Numbered from the stretch's first letter, positions 29,921-38,602 are shown. The stretch: 64,000 bases of DNA from Ilumatobacter coccineus YM16-304 (GCF_000348785.1 NC_020520.1:1550001-1614000); one strand, 5' to 3'. Numbers and translations: made by a program. Notes: generated by a model from the sequence alone, not told the origin.

Positions 29921-30613
29921 ATGGCAACCATGGTCGAATTCGCGAGCAACGGCATCGATGCCCAGGGCTACCTGGCACTTCCCGACACCGGATCAGGTCC
30001 GGGTGTCATCGTGGTGCAGGAGTGGTGGGGACTCGACTCGGGCATCAAGGAGATGGCCGACCGCCTCGCCACCGCCGGGTTCGTGGCGTTGGCGCCCGAC
30101 CTGTACCACGGCGAACTCGCCGCCCACGACGAGATGGACAAGGCCGGCGAGTTGATGACGGCGTTGCCGGCCGACCGGGCCGCCCGCGACATGAGCGGCG
30201 CCGTCGACTTCCTCGACGCCCACGAGGCCACGACCGGCGACGCGATCGGCGTGATGGGATTCTGCATGGGCGGCATGCTCAGCTTCGTCCTCGCCGCCGA
30301 CCGTCCCGACAAGATCAAGGCGGTCGTTCCGTTCTACGGCTTCCCACAGGGCGACGCCCAGCCCGACTACTCGAAGATCGAAGCGGCGATCCAAGGGCAC
30401 ATGGCCGAGCACGACGACTTCTTCCCGCCCGCCGCGGCGGCCGAGCTCGAGAGCACGCTCAAGGCCCTCGGCAAGTCGGTGACCCTCACCGTGCACCCCG
30501 GCAGCGGACACGCATTCATGGCACCGCACAACGCGCTCGGCACGCAGAACCAGGCGCTCTACGACGAGATCTGGCCACGCGCCACGGCGTTCCTGCACGA
30601 GCATCTCGGGTGA
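29921..30613 (+). CDS. Dienelactone hydrolase family protein
   Basis: 230-residue cytosolic alpha/beta hydrolase of the dienelactone hydrolase type. The strand VIVVQEWWGLDSGIKEMADRLA contains the conserved Glu, GFCMGG holds the Cys nucleophile, AEHDDFFP the Asp and HPGSGHAFM the His. Natural substrates range from chlorinated dienelactones to other esters; none is suggested by context. It starts its own unit after the operon terminator. Its stop overlaps the next GTG (GTGA), pairing it with the HAD phosphatase. Confidence 0.93.
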   Translation: MATMVEFASNGIDAQGYLALPDTGSGPGVIVVQEWWGLDSGIKEMADRLATAGFVALAPDLYHGELAAHDEMDKAGELMTALPADRAARDMSGAVDFLDAHEATTGDAIGVMGFCMGGMLSFVLAADRPDKIKAVVPFYGFPQGDAQPDYSKIEAAIQGHMAEHDDFFPPAAAAELESTLKALGKSVTLTVHPGSGHAFMAPHNALGTQNQALYDEIWPRATAFLHEHLG

Positions 30614-31302
30614 CCGCCGCACGGTTCGACGCCGTTCTGTTCGACGCGGGTGGCGTGCTGGTGCTGCCCGACCCACTGGTGCTCGGGCCGCTGCTCGCGT
30701 ACTACGGCGGATCGGCCGACGTCGCCGACCACGTCCGTGCGCACTACGCGGGGATGAAGGCCAAGTCCGACGCCGGGTCGGGGGAGACGTCGTGGGAGGT
30801 CTACAACCGGGCGTACGTACACACGGTCGGCGTCGACACCGCCGACGTCGACGAGGCGGTCGAGGTGCTCGACCGGACCCGCTATCACGCGACGTGGCGC
30901 TACGTCATCGACGAGTCCCGAACCGCGCTCGGGCGACTCGCTGCGGCGGGCGTGCCGATGGGGGTCGTGTCGAACGCATCGGGACAGATCGAAGCGATGC
31001 TGGCCCGCTCGATCTGCCAGGTGGGGCCGGGCGCGCATGTCGAGATGCGGGTGATCGTCGACAGTCACGTCGTGGGTGTCGCCAAGCCCGACCAGCGGAT
31101 CTTCGACTTCGCGCTGCCGTCGTTCGCCGAGTTCGAGCGCTCGCGGATCGCGTACGTCGGCGACTCGGTCACGATGGACATCGCGGCGTCGTCGGCGGCC
31201 GGATTGCACCCGATCCTGATCGACCCGTACGACGATCACGTCGGGGCCGAGTTCGAACGCATTCGCTCGGTCGGCGAACTCGCCGACGAGCTCTGCGGCT
31301 GA
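30610..31302 (+). CDS. HAD-family hydrolase
   Basis: 230-residue haloacid-dehalogenase-like hydrolase. Motif I reads LFDAGGVL, with Gly where phosphatases often have a second Asp; motif II VVSNASG holds the Ser; motif III is the Lys in VAKPDQRIF; motif IV is YVGDSVTMDI. Motif I with Gly is found in some IA members. Substrate is unknown. It is coupled to the dienelactone hydrolase through an overlapping GTG start and converges on cydB with 24 bases between stops. Confidence 0.88.
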   Translation: MTAARFDAVLFDAGGVLVLPDPLVLGPLLAYYGGSADVADHVRAHYAGMKAKSDAGSGETSWEVYNRAYVHTVGVDTADVDEAVEVLDRTRYHATWRYVIDESRTALGRLAAAGVPMGVVSNASGQIEAMLARSICQVGPGAHVEMRVIVDSHVVGVAKPDQRIFDFALPSFAEFERSRIAYVGDSVTMDIAASSAAGLHPILIDPYDDHVGAEFERIRSVGELADELCG

Positions 31303-31326
31303 GCCGACGCGAGGCCGCCGTGCCGA

Positions 31327-32331
31327 TCAGTGGGTGCGCGCCCAGCGCTTGCCGTTGACGAGCACGTAGAGCCAGGCGAGCGCCGGGACGACGGTGACCG
31401 CAGCCAGGCCGAACACGACGAGCAGGCCGACCTGCGTCGGGCGAGCGCCGATCACGTCGTCGATGTCGGCGTGATCGACGAGGATCGCCGGATACTGGCC
31501 GACACCCCAGCCGACGACGATGGAGGCGACGGCGATCGTGGCACCCACCCGGGCGCGGTCCCAGCGCTGCTGACGGAGACGCAGCAGACTGAACGACCCG
31601 GCGACGGCGGAGATGGCGATCAGCGGCAGGCCTCGGCCGTGCAGCCCACTGGCGAGATGCTCGGCATCGATCTCGAGCGTCACCGCGGCGACGAGCGCCG
31701 CCCCGCCGGTGATCGCGCCGACGAACAGCGCGGTCGTTCCGACCCGCTCGGCGAGCTCGGTGTTGCCGGCACGGTGAGCGTCGGCGGCCAGGAAGGTTCC
31801 GGCGAGGAACGTGCAGGTCAGCACGGCCAACGCTCCGCCGACCCACGAGGTCGGTCCCGTCCAGCTCGTCCACACGTCGCCCGATCCGTCGAGGGGGACC
31901 CGCCCGCTGGCGATGGCACCGGCGATCATGCCGAGGAAGAACGGGGTGATCAGCGACGACGCGGCGAAGACGGCTCCGTGGATCTGCGCTTCGCGCAGGG
32001 TCGACGCGAACTTTCGGAACGCGAACGCACCGCCGCGCAGGACGATGCCGAGGCCGACGAGGAGCCACGGGATGAACAGCGTGTTCATGATCGCGGCGAA
32101 CGCGGTGGGGAAGCCGGTCCAGAGGAACACGAGGATGTAGATCAGCCACACGTGGTTGGCCTCCCAGACCGGCCCGATGCTGCGGTCGATCTGCGAGCGC
32201 AGCGGGGCGCCGCTCTCCGCGTCACCCGCCGTGAGGTCCCAGACGCCCGACCCGAAGTCGGCTCCACCGAACAGCGCGTAGGCGACCACGCCGACGAACA
32301 TCAGGCCGGCCACGATGTCACTCAGGCCCAT
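31327..32331 (-). CDS. cydB: Cytochrome bd ubiquinol oxidase subunit II
   Basis: 334-residue polytopic subunit of the bd-type terminal oxidase. The N-terminal MFVGVVAYALFGGADFGSGVWDLTAG is the CydB signature, followed by RSIGPVWEANHVWLIYILVFLWTGFPTAF. About eight spans are predicted. CydB stabilises CydA and helps hold haems and ubiquinone/menaquinone access. Its ATG overlaps the cydA stop by one base, so the two are translated together. No cydC/cydD assembly transporter genes are present in the window. Confidence 0.95.
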   Translation of the reverse strand: MGLSDIVAGLMFVGVVAYALFGGADFGSGVWDLTAGDAESGAPLRSQIDRSIGPVWEANHVWLIYILVFLWTGFPTAFAAIMNTLFIPWLLVGLGIVLRGGAFAFRKFASTLREAQIHGAVFAASSLITPFFLGMIAGAIASGRVPLDGSGDVWTSWTGPTSWVGGALAVLTCTFLAGTFLAADAHRAGNTELAERVGTTALFVGAITGGAALVAAVTLEIDAEHLASGLHGRGLPLIAISAVAGSFSLLRLRQQRWDRARVGATIAVASIVVGWGVGQYPAILVDHADIDDVIGARPTQVGLLVVFGLAAVTVVPALAWLYVLVNGKRWARTH

Positions 32332-33752
32332 CAGGCTTCACCTCCGTCACCTCCGTCGCCTCCGTCGATCGCCGCTGTCGAGGCGCCGACGGATTCGAGC
32401 TCCCGGCTCGGGCCGTACGGCGTCGGCAGGTCGACGTCGTCGGACTCTCTCCAGCGGCGGGTCATGCCGCGGATCACCCGCGTGGCGAGCGCACCCATCG
32501 AGGCGTAGACCACGATCATCGCGACGAGACTGAACCAGATACCGCTGTTGTCGGTGACGGCGTCTTCGGTGCGCATCACCCCGTAGGCGATCCACGGCTG
32601 GCGGCCGACCTCGGTCGCGGTCCACCCCGCTTCGAGCGCGAGCACCGAGAGGCCACCACCGGCGACCACCGACCACATGAGCCAACGCCGCTCGAACACG
32701 GCGTCACCGACGCGTCGTCGACGCCACCAGTACACGGCGACGATCCCGGCCATCGCCGTGCCGGCGGCGACCATCGCCTGGAACGCGAGGTGGGTGACGT
32801 TGATCGGCGGTTGCTCGTCGAGCGGGATGTCGTCAAGGCCCGGCACGACCTGGTTGAGCGAGTTGCCCGAGGCGATCGAGCCGAGCCAGGGGATCTCGAT
32901 CGCGAAGCGCTTCTCACCGTCGATCCACAAGCCGCCCACGGTGAGCGGCGCGCGATCCTCGGCCTCGGCGCTGAGTTCGAACGCGGCGAGCTTCGCCGGC
33001 TGGTCTTCGGCCAGTCGCTGGCCGGTGAAGTGCCCGATCGCAGGCTGGGTGATCGCAGCGATCGACGCGAACACCATCGCCACGGTGAATCCCAGGCGGT
33101 GCGCACGGTCTCGGCGGCCCTTCAGCATGCCGATCGCGTAGACCGACGCGACCAGGAAGCCGGTGACCGCGTACGTGGCCACGAACATGTGCGCCGCCTG
33201 CCCCCACACCGCATTGTTGAACATCGCGGCGAGTGGATCGATGTCGACGACGTCGCCGGTCTCCGGGTCGATCGAGAACCCGGCGGGATTGTTCATCCAG
33301 GCGTTGACCGCGATGATGCAGAACGTCCCGAACGCGCCCGACGCGATGATCGGGATCAGCGTGTTGAGATGGAGCCGAGGCGGGAGCCGGTCCCAGCCGT
33401 ACAGGTAGATGCCGATGAAGATCGCTTCGAGGAAGAACGCGATGCCTTCGAGCGCGAAGGGGAGGCCGATCACGTCGCCGTACGTCGACATGAGGCCGGG
33501 CCAGAGCAGGCCCATCTCGAAACTCAGGATCGTGCCCGACACGGCTCCGACCGCGAACAGCACGGCCGACACCTTCGCCCACTTCTTCGCGAGGACGAGC
33601 GCGTCGTGGTCGTCGTGCTTCAGGCCACGGCGATGCAGGACGTAGATCAGGGCCGGGAGGGCGACGCCGAAGCACGAGAGGATGATGTGGAAACCCAGTG
33701 ACAGGGCCATCTGGTATCTGGCCGCCATCAGTTCGTTCGCTGCGAGCAACAC
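32331..33752 (-). CDS. cydA: Cytochrome bd ubiquinol oxidase subunit I
   Basis: 473-residue catalytic subunit that oxidises quinol and reduces O2 with high affinity. Candidate haem ligands: His in SLGFHIILSCFG, Glu in LPFALEGIAFFLEAIF, and His in GQAAHMF. The GRQPWIAYGVMRTEDAV segment is typical of short-loop CydA. The Q-loop (LAAFELSAEAEDRAPLTVGG...) is short, unlike the long loop of E. coli CydA, placing it with the cyanide-insensitive/short-loop type. GTG start at 33752 is supported by an AGGAGG six bases upstream. A Gly/Asp-rich tail (GGDGGDGGEA) ends the protein. Confidence 0.95.
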   Translation of the reverse strand: MLLAANELMAARYQMALSLGFHIILSCFGVALPALIYVLHRRGLKHDDHDALVLAKKWAKVSAVLFAVGAVSGTILSFEMGLLWPGLMSTYGDVIGLPFALEGIAFFLEAIFIGIYLYGWDRLPPRLHLNTLIPIIASGAFGTFCIIAVNAWMNNPAGFSIDPETGDVVDIDPLAAMFNNAVWGQAAHMFVATYAVTGFLVASVYAIGMLKGRRDRAHRLGFTVAMVFASIAAITQPAIGHFTGQRLAEDQPAKLAAFELSAEAEDRAPLTVGGLWIDGEKRFAIEIPWLGSIASGNSLNQVVPGLDDIPLDEQPPINVTHLAFQAMVAAGTAMAGIVAVYWWRRRRVGDAVFERRWLMWSVVAGGGLSVLALEAGWTATEVGRQPWIAYGVMRTEDAVTDNSGIWFSLVAMIVVYASMGALATRVIRGMTRRWRESDDVDLPTPYGPSRELESVGASTAAIDGGDGGDGGEA

Positions 33753-33840
33753 GGGAACCTCCTGGTCGAACCATAACTTCGACGCACGGTCGGCGGGGTG
33801 CGCCGGTCGTCACGCGCGGTCGACGATGGGGAGTTTCGGC

Positions 33841-35472
33841 TCAGTCGGCGTTGCTGGCAGCGATGAGCTGCCGGGCGATCACCTTGAGACACAGCGTCTC
33901 GTCGGCGCCTTCGAAGATCGACAGCACGCGAGCGTCGACGAAGAGCCGACTGACCGGGAACTCCTCGGCGTAGCCCATGCCGCCGTGGATCTGCATCGCT
34001 TCACGGGTGACCCATTCGGCGGCCTTGCAGACGTACGCCTTCACCATCGACGCCTCCATCGCTCCCTGGCCCTTGGCCATGAGCGTGGCGACGGCGAGCG
34101 CGAACTGGCGACCGGCTTGGGTGAGCACGGCGATACGGCCGAGCTTGGCGCGGGTGAGCTGGTAGTCGAGGATCGCCGTGCCGAAGACCTTGCGGTTCTC
34201 GGCGTAGTCGAGCGCCTGCTCGTACGCAGCCTGCATGACCCCGACGGCGCGTGCAGCCGTTTGCAGACGGCCGTTCTCGAAACCGGCCATCTGGTAGTAG
34301 AAGCCCTTGCCGAGTCCTTCTTCGCCGCCGACCTGGTTCTCGGCGGGGACCCACCAGTCCTCGAGGGAGATCTCGTAGCTGTGCATGCCGCGGTAGCCGA
34401 TCGTGTCGATCGGGCTGCCCTCCATGCGACCGCCGGTCGACACCGGGCCGTCGGGTCCGTCGATCTCCTGACGCAGATCGAAACCGTGCGCGTCGCCGCG
34501 CGGCTTGGGGACGATGAACAGGCTGAGCCCGCGGTGCGTCTTCGTCCGGTCGGGGTCGGTGCGGGCGAGCAGGGTGAGTGCGTCGGCGCGGGCACCGAAC
34601 GTGCACCAGGTCTTCACACCGTTGATCACCCAACCGGCTTCACCGTTGGGGCCGTCCTTCGGGGTGGCGGTGACCTTGATGCCGGCGACGTCGGAGCCGT
34701 AGTCGGGCTCGGTGACCGCAACGGCGGGCATGACCTCGGCGGTGGCGAGGAGCGGCAGCCACTTCTGCTTCTGCTCCTCGGTGCCACCCTTGACGAGCGC
34801 ACGGGTGAGGATCTCGGGACGCGTGATGAGCGAACCGCCGATGCCGAGGCTCGCCTTCGACAGCGCCTCGGTGGCGGCGACCATCGCGATGTACTCCTCG
34901 TCGCCGCCCTCGCTGTAGCCGCCGTACTCGGCCGGGACGCTCAGCCCGAACGCGCCGAGTTCGGCCATGCCGCTGACGATCTCCTCGGGCACGTCGGCGT
35001 TGGTTCGGTGCACGTGCTCGGCGTGCGGCGCAATGACGTTCTGCGCGAAGGAGTCGAACGTGTCGGCGACCATCTCCATGTCGCTGCTGAGGTGCGACGG
35101 GCCGGGCGTGTCGGCCAGCGAAGCGAGGAACTCGGGAGCGCGGTACGTCGCCATGAAGGCGTGCGCATCGGCCATCGCGTCTCGTTCGACGCCCCAGTCG
35201 GCCTCGCGGCCCAGGATCTTCGAGGTGAGATCGTGCGCCATGTCGGCGGCGTAGGCGCACGTGATCTTCGCTTCGACGTCACCCTTGTTGCCGTAGTCGA
35301 CGAGCGACTTCGCCGTGGCGACCGCCGATGCAGCGTGAGCGATGTCGTACGCGAGCACCTGGTGCTCGTCGGGACCGCCGTCGAGCGATGCGAGTCGGCG
35401 TACCGCCTTGCCGACGACTCGGTCGGCCAGATCGATGACGTCGGCGGCTGCGGGAAGGTCTGGGGCAGTCAT
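33841..35472 (-). CDS. Acyl-CoA dehydrogenase with N-terminal extension
   Basis: 543-residue flavoprotein, about 140 residues longer than classical acyl-CoA dehydrogenases (380-400). The extra N-terminal part (1-130) is helical and Ala-rich (VGKAVRRLASLDGGPDEHQVLAYDIAHAASAVATAK). The core has VTEPDYGSDVAGIKV, WVINGVKTWCTFGARAD and the C-terminal IHGGMGYAEEFPVSRLFVDARVLSIFEGADETL. It oxidises an acyl-CoA, transferring electrons to ETF; chain length is not deducible. ATG 35472. It is divergent from the LOG-family gene. Confidence 0.92.
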   Translation of the reverse strand: MTAPDLPAAADVIDLADRVVGKAVRRLASLDGGPDEHQVLAYDIAHAASAVATAKSLVDYGNKGDVEAKITCAYAADMAHDLTSKILGREADWGVERDAMADAHAFMATYRAPEFLASLADTPGPSHLSSDMEMVADTFDSFAQNVIAPHAEHVHRTNADVPEEIVSGMAELGAFGLSVPAEYGGYSEGGDEEYIAMVAATEALSKASLGIGGSLITRPEILTRALVKGGTEEQKQKWLPLLATAEVMPAVAVTEPDYGSDVAGIKVTATPKDGPNGEAGWVINGVKTWCTFGARADALTLLARTDPDRTKTHRGLSLFIVPKPRGDAHGFDLRQEIDGPDGPVSTGGRMEGSPIDTIGYRGMHSYEISLEDWWVPAENQVGGEEGLGKGFYYQMAGFENGRLQTAARAVGVMQAAYEQALDYAENRKVFGTAILDYQLTRAKLGRIAVLTQAGRQFALAVATLMAKGQGAMEASMVKAYVCKAAEWVTREAMQIHGGMGYAEEFPVSRLFVDARVLSIFEGADETLCLKVIARQLIAASNAD

Positions 35473-35539
35473 GACTGGCGAGATTACCGATCGGTATCCG
35501 GGCGAGTGATATCTGGCTCTCCCTGGCACCATGTGACTC

Positions 35540-36109
35540 ATGGCAAACATCACGGTCTTCTGCGGGTCGAGTTCGGGCGGCGACGGGGCCTTCCGCCAGA
35601 TGGCGGAGCGCCTGGGCACCGAGATCGCGAATGCCCGACACCGGCTCGTGTACGGCGGCGGGCACGTCGGTCTGATGGGGGCGGTCGCCGACGGTGTGCT
35701 GAGCGCCGGCGGAGAGGTCACGGGTGTGATCACCGAACAGTTGAAGTCGTTGGAGGTCGCGCACTCGACGCTCAGCCTGCTCGAGGTCGAGGCGACGATG
35801 CACACCCGCAAGGCCCGCATGGCGGAGTTGGCCGACGGCGTCATCGTGTTGCCCGGCGGCTTCGGGACCCTCGACGAGACGTTCGAGATCCTCACGTGGA
35901 ACCAGCTCGGCATCGTCTCGTTGCCGGTGGTGTTCCTCGACGTCGACGGGTACTTCGAGTCGTTGTTCGACTTCGTCGGTCGCGTGGTCGACGCCGGGTT
36001 CATGAAGCCCGAGCACGGCGGACTCGCGCAGCGCACCGTCGATCCGGCCGCAGCGGTCGCGCTCGCCACTTCGCCGCCGACCGCCTACTCGCCGAAGTGG
36101 GTCGACTGA
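35540..36109 (+). CDS. LOG family protein (TIGR00730)
   Basis: 189-residue LOG-type (Lonely Guy) protein with the PGGFGTLDETFE phosphoribohydrolase signature and N-terminal ITVFCGSSSGGDGAFRQMAERLG and YGGGHVGLMGAVADG motifs. Family members cleave cytokinin riboside 5'-monophosphate, or nucleoside monophosphates more generally; in bacteria the physiological role is often unclear. It lies 33 bases upstream of the TAP-type lipoprotein gene on the same strand and could share its transcript. Confidence 0.93.
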   Translation: MANITVFCGSSSGGDGAFRQMAERLGTEIANARHRLVYGGGHVGLMGAVADGVLSAGGEVTGVITEQLKSLEVAHSTLSLLEVEATMHTRKARMAELADGVIVLPGGFGTLDETFEILTWNQLGIVSLPVVFLDVDGYFESLFDFVGRVVDAGFMKPEHGGLAQRTVDPAAAVALATSPPTAYSPKWVD

Positions 36110-36142
36110 CCGACGGCGCCCGGCCTGGTTAGCGTCGTGCCC

Positions 36143-37927
36143 ATGAAACACCTCTCTGTGGTCGTCGCCATGGCGATCGTCGTCGCGTCGTGCAGCGGTT
36201 CCGACTCGGCCTCGCCCGACGTGGCGAACTCCGACGAGTCGGTCTCCGACACCGTGACGGTCTCCGACACCGCGCCGGTCTCCGGCTCCGTGCCGACCGA
36301 GACGGACGGCGACGCGTCGGCGCTCGACTGGGGGCCGTGCGACACACCCAACCCGCTGGTCGAGACCGAGTGCGCCACGCTCGTCGTGCCACTCGACCAC
36401 GCCGACCCCGACGGGGAGCAGATCGAGATCGCCGTGTCGCGCGCCGACACGGCCGGCGATGCCGAGCAGATCGGTTCGATCGTGTTCAACCCGGGCGGTC
36501 CCGGCGGCTCGGGCGTCGACTTCTTGCTGCAGGCGGCAGCGATCATGCCGACCGAGGTGTCGTCGGCGTTCGACCTGGTCGGCTTCGACCCGCGAGGTGT
36601 GGGGGCGAGCACGGCGGTCGAGTGCGACGTCGAGGTCGACGACAGCGTGGTGCTGATCGCCGAGGTAGACATGGCGGCCGTCGACGAGCTGTTCGCGACG
36701 CAAGCTGCCGACCTCGCGAGCTGCACCGAGCAGACCATGGCACTCGCCCCGCACCTCGGCACGCTCAACGCAGCCCGCGACCTCGACCTCCTGCGCGCTG
36801 CGCTCGGCGACGACGGACTCACCTACGTCGGGTACTCGTACGGCACTCGCCTCGGCGCGGTGTACGCCGAACTGTTCCCCGACAACGTCCGGGCGCTCGT
36901 GCTCGACGCCGCGGTCAAACCGTCCACCGATCCGCAGGAGCTGGCACTCGGTCAGGCCGCCGGGTTCGACCAGGCGCTGCGCAACTTCGCCGCGGCCTGC
37001 GACGCCGACACCGACTGCCTGCTGCACGACGTCGGCCCGACCCTCGAGGTGCTCGACGGCCTGCGCTCCGAGATCGCCGAGGTCGGCTCGTTCCCGGTCG
37101 ACGATCCCGATCGGATGCTCACCGCCGGCGAGTTCGACCTCGCCGTCATCGCGTCGCTGTACAGCAAAGACACGTGGCCGTTCCTCGCGCAGGGACTGTT
37201 CACCGCCGAGGCCGAACAGGACGGCACCATCCTGCAGGTACTCGCCGACGCCTACTCGGGTCGGCGACCCGACGGCACCTACGACAACTCGCAGGTGGCG
37301 AACACGTTCATCAACTGTGCCGACGACGCCGACCGGATCGATCGGGACGCGATCGTGGCCGGGGCCGCCGAGGTCGCCGCGCAGTCGGAGTTCTTCGCCG
37401 ATGCGCTTCGTGCGTCGACGGGATGTCTCGGATTCCCCGAGTCGGCCGAGCCGCTCGCGCTCGGGTCGGCCGACGGTGCCGCACCGATCCTGGTGATCGG
37501 CAACACGGGTGACCCGGCGACGCCGTACGAGTGGTCGGTCGAGTTGGCCGAGGTGCTGTCGTCGGCCACGTTGTACACGGTCGAGGCCGAGGGCCACACG
37601 GCCTACGGCACGATCGAGTGTGTCGAGGCCGACGTCACCGCATATCTCGTCGATCTGGTGGTTCCCGACGACGGCTCGTCGTGTTCCGACAACGCCGACG
37701 CCGACTTCTTCGTGCCGATGGCGGAGTCGGAGGTGGGGTTGGTGATCTCGCTGTTCGACTGTCTGCGAGACAACGGGGCCGACGTTCCCGAGATCTCGAC
37801 GGCCGACGTGCTCGCCGACCCGGCGGGGGAGTTGTTGGCCGAGAGCCTCGACCCGACCGACCCGGCGTTCGCCGCAGCCGCCCTCGCCTGCACCGACGTC
37901 CTCCTCGAGCTGCAAGGTTCGCTCTAA
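36143..37927 (+). CDS. TAP-type alpha/beta hydrolase lipoprotein, second copy
   Basis: 594-residue exported hydrolase, distant paralog of the gene at 8397. Signal MKHLSVVVAMAIVVASC has lipobox VASC. SIVFNPGGPGGSG forms the oxyanion hole, GYSYGT is the nucleophile elbow (Ser232), LVIGNTGDPATPYEW holds the triad Asp, and EAEGHTAYG holds the His in the C-terminal TAP-like domain. Both proteins share a low-complexity spacer followed by ALDWGPCDT or similar. Here a further C-terminal domain with VGLVISLFDCLRDNGADVPEIS is present. Start ATG 36143 (a GTG at 36137 is an alternative). Confidence 0.9.
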   Translation: MKHLSVVVAMAIVVASCSGSDSASPDVANSDESVSDTVTVSDTAPVSGSVPTETDGDASALDWGPCDTPNPLVETECATLVVPLDHADPDGEQIEIAVSRADTAGDAEQIGSIVFNPGGPGGSGVDFLLQAAAIMPTEVSSAFDLVGFDPRGVGASTAVECDVEVDDSVVLIAEVDMAAVDELFATQAADLASCTEQTMALAPHLGTLNAARDLDLLRAALGDDGLTYVGYSYGTRLGAVYAELFPDNVRALVLDAAVKPSTDPQELALGQAAGFDQALRNFAAACDADTDCLLHDVGPTLEVLDGLRSEIAEVGSFPVDDPDRMLTAGEFDLAVIASLYSKDTWPFLAQGLFTAEAEQDGTILQVLADAYSGRRPDGTYDNSQVANTFINCADDADRIDRDAIVAGAAEVAAQSEFFADALRASTGCLGFPESAEPLALGSADGAAPILVIGNTGDPATPYEWSVELAEVLSSATLYTVEAEGHTAYGTIECVEADVTAYLVDLVVPDDGSSCSDNADADFFVPMAESEVGLVISLFDCLRDNGADVPEISTADVLADPAGELLAESLDPTDPAFAAAALACTDVLLELQGSL

Positions 37928-37937
37928 ACATCACGGT

Positions 37938-37966
37938 TCGTCCACAGTCGGCGCGGGTTGTCCACA
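37938..37966 (+). promoter_or_regulatory. Pair of DnaA-box-like 9-mers
   Basis: TTGTCCACA at 37958-37966 matches the actinobacterial DnaA box; TCGTCCACA at 37938-37946 differs by one base. They lie 20 bases apart in the gap before a small orphan gene and about 750 bases upstream of nrdA. Nearby AT-rich DNA is lacking, so an origin is not indicated. A regulatory role is possible but unproven. Confidence 0.3.
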
Positions 37967-38047
37967 GGACGCGCACAGCTGGTCACCGCGCAATTCACAT
38001 GGTTGCGGCACTAGCGCCCCACAGGGTGGGTCGTTCACGATGGGGTC

Positions 38048-38449
38048 ATGCCCGCCGACACCAACTCACCCCGGAACAGCGCTTCCCGGCCGGTGGCGCG
38101 CCGTCAGACGTTCGGCGTGACCGGTTTTCGTCGTCGTCAGCACGGCAGCGTGCAACAGTTCGATCGGTGTGAGCTCGAGCGATCCGGATGGCGCACGACG
38201 CTCGACTACCAGGAGAATCACGTCCGGGGTCGCGACGGCCGGCTCGAACAGCTCCACGTCGTGTGGCGGGCCGAGGCCGAGCGTGTCGGCCGCGACGGGG
38301 TCACCCAGGTGGTCGCAGCGAGCGGTTCGACCCTCGCAAAGGCGTGGTCGCGGCTGCGTGCCGAGGCCGATCTGGCCGAGGTGCGGATGCATCGCGACGG
38401 TCCGATGATGCGGCGAGCGCCGCGCCGAAATGGTCTCGCGAGGCTGTGA
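38048..38449 (+). CDS. Small basic hypothetical protein
   Basis: 133-residue protein rich in Arg, with no family recognised. A central segment (RTTLDYQENHVRGRDGRLEQLHVVWRAEAERVGRDGVTQVVAA) has mixed aromatic and hydrophobic residues like a folded domain. The first 35 residues and the end (MMRRAPRRNGLARL) are basic, so nucleic-acid binding is possible. Third positions are G/C-rich as in neighbours, supporting real coding, but a frame on the other strand is also open. ATG at 38048 is preceded by GATGGGG. Confidence 0.5.
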   Translation: MPADTNSPRNSASRPVARRQTFGVTGFRRRQHGSVQQFDRCELERSGWRTTLDYQENHVRGRDGRLEQLHVVWRAEAERVGRDGVTQVVAASGSTLAKAWSRLRAEADLAEVRMHRDGPMMRRAPRRNGLARL

Positions 38450-38502
38450 CCTGCTCTTTCGCGAAGGTCGAAAAAATATCGCCCGAAAGTCGACAGATAG
38501 GC

Positions 38503-38531
38503 TTGCGCGCGTCGAATGACGCTGCTGTAAT
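38503..38531 (+). promoter_or_regulatory. Candidate nrdAB promoter (-35/-10)
   Basis: TTGCGC at 38503-38508 and TGTAAT at 38526-38531 are spaced by 17 bases, the ideal sigma-70-type distance; the -10 matches TATAAT at five of six positions. The -35 is weak. It lies about 180 bases upstream of the nrdA start and just before the NrdR-like boxes. Not proven. Confidence 0.35.
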
Positions 38532-38544
38532 TACTCCTCCGTCA

Positions 38545-38602
38545 TCACAGCATGTGGTGTCGGCACGGGGGAAACGACCGAAGCGAACACCAGATGTGGT
38601 GG
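38545..38602 (+). promoter_or_regulatory. Two NrdR-box-like sites upstream of nrdA
   Basis: TCACAGCATGTGGTGT (38545-38560) and ACACCAGATGTGGTGG (38587-38602) each resemble the 16-base NrdR box (about 11 of 16 positions) and share ATGTGGTG. Their starts are 42 bases apart, four helical turns, the in-phase arrangement typical of paired NrdR operators. NrdR represses ribonucleotide reductase genes when dATP is high. The sites are 110-170 bases upstream of nrdA. Confidence 0.55.

Noticed and set aside
35279-37915. An 878-codon open frame on the minus strand across the LOG and TAP-type genes
   Set aside because: It crosses two well-supported plus-strand genes, and its product shows no recognised motif.
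37920-38060. A replication origin near the DnaA-like boxes
   Set aside because: Only two boxes are present, no AT-rich unwinding region exists, and none of dnaA, dnaN, gyrB or parAB is nearby.
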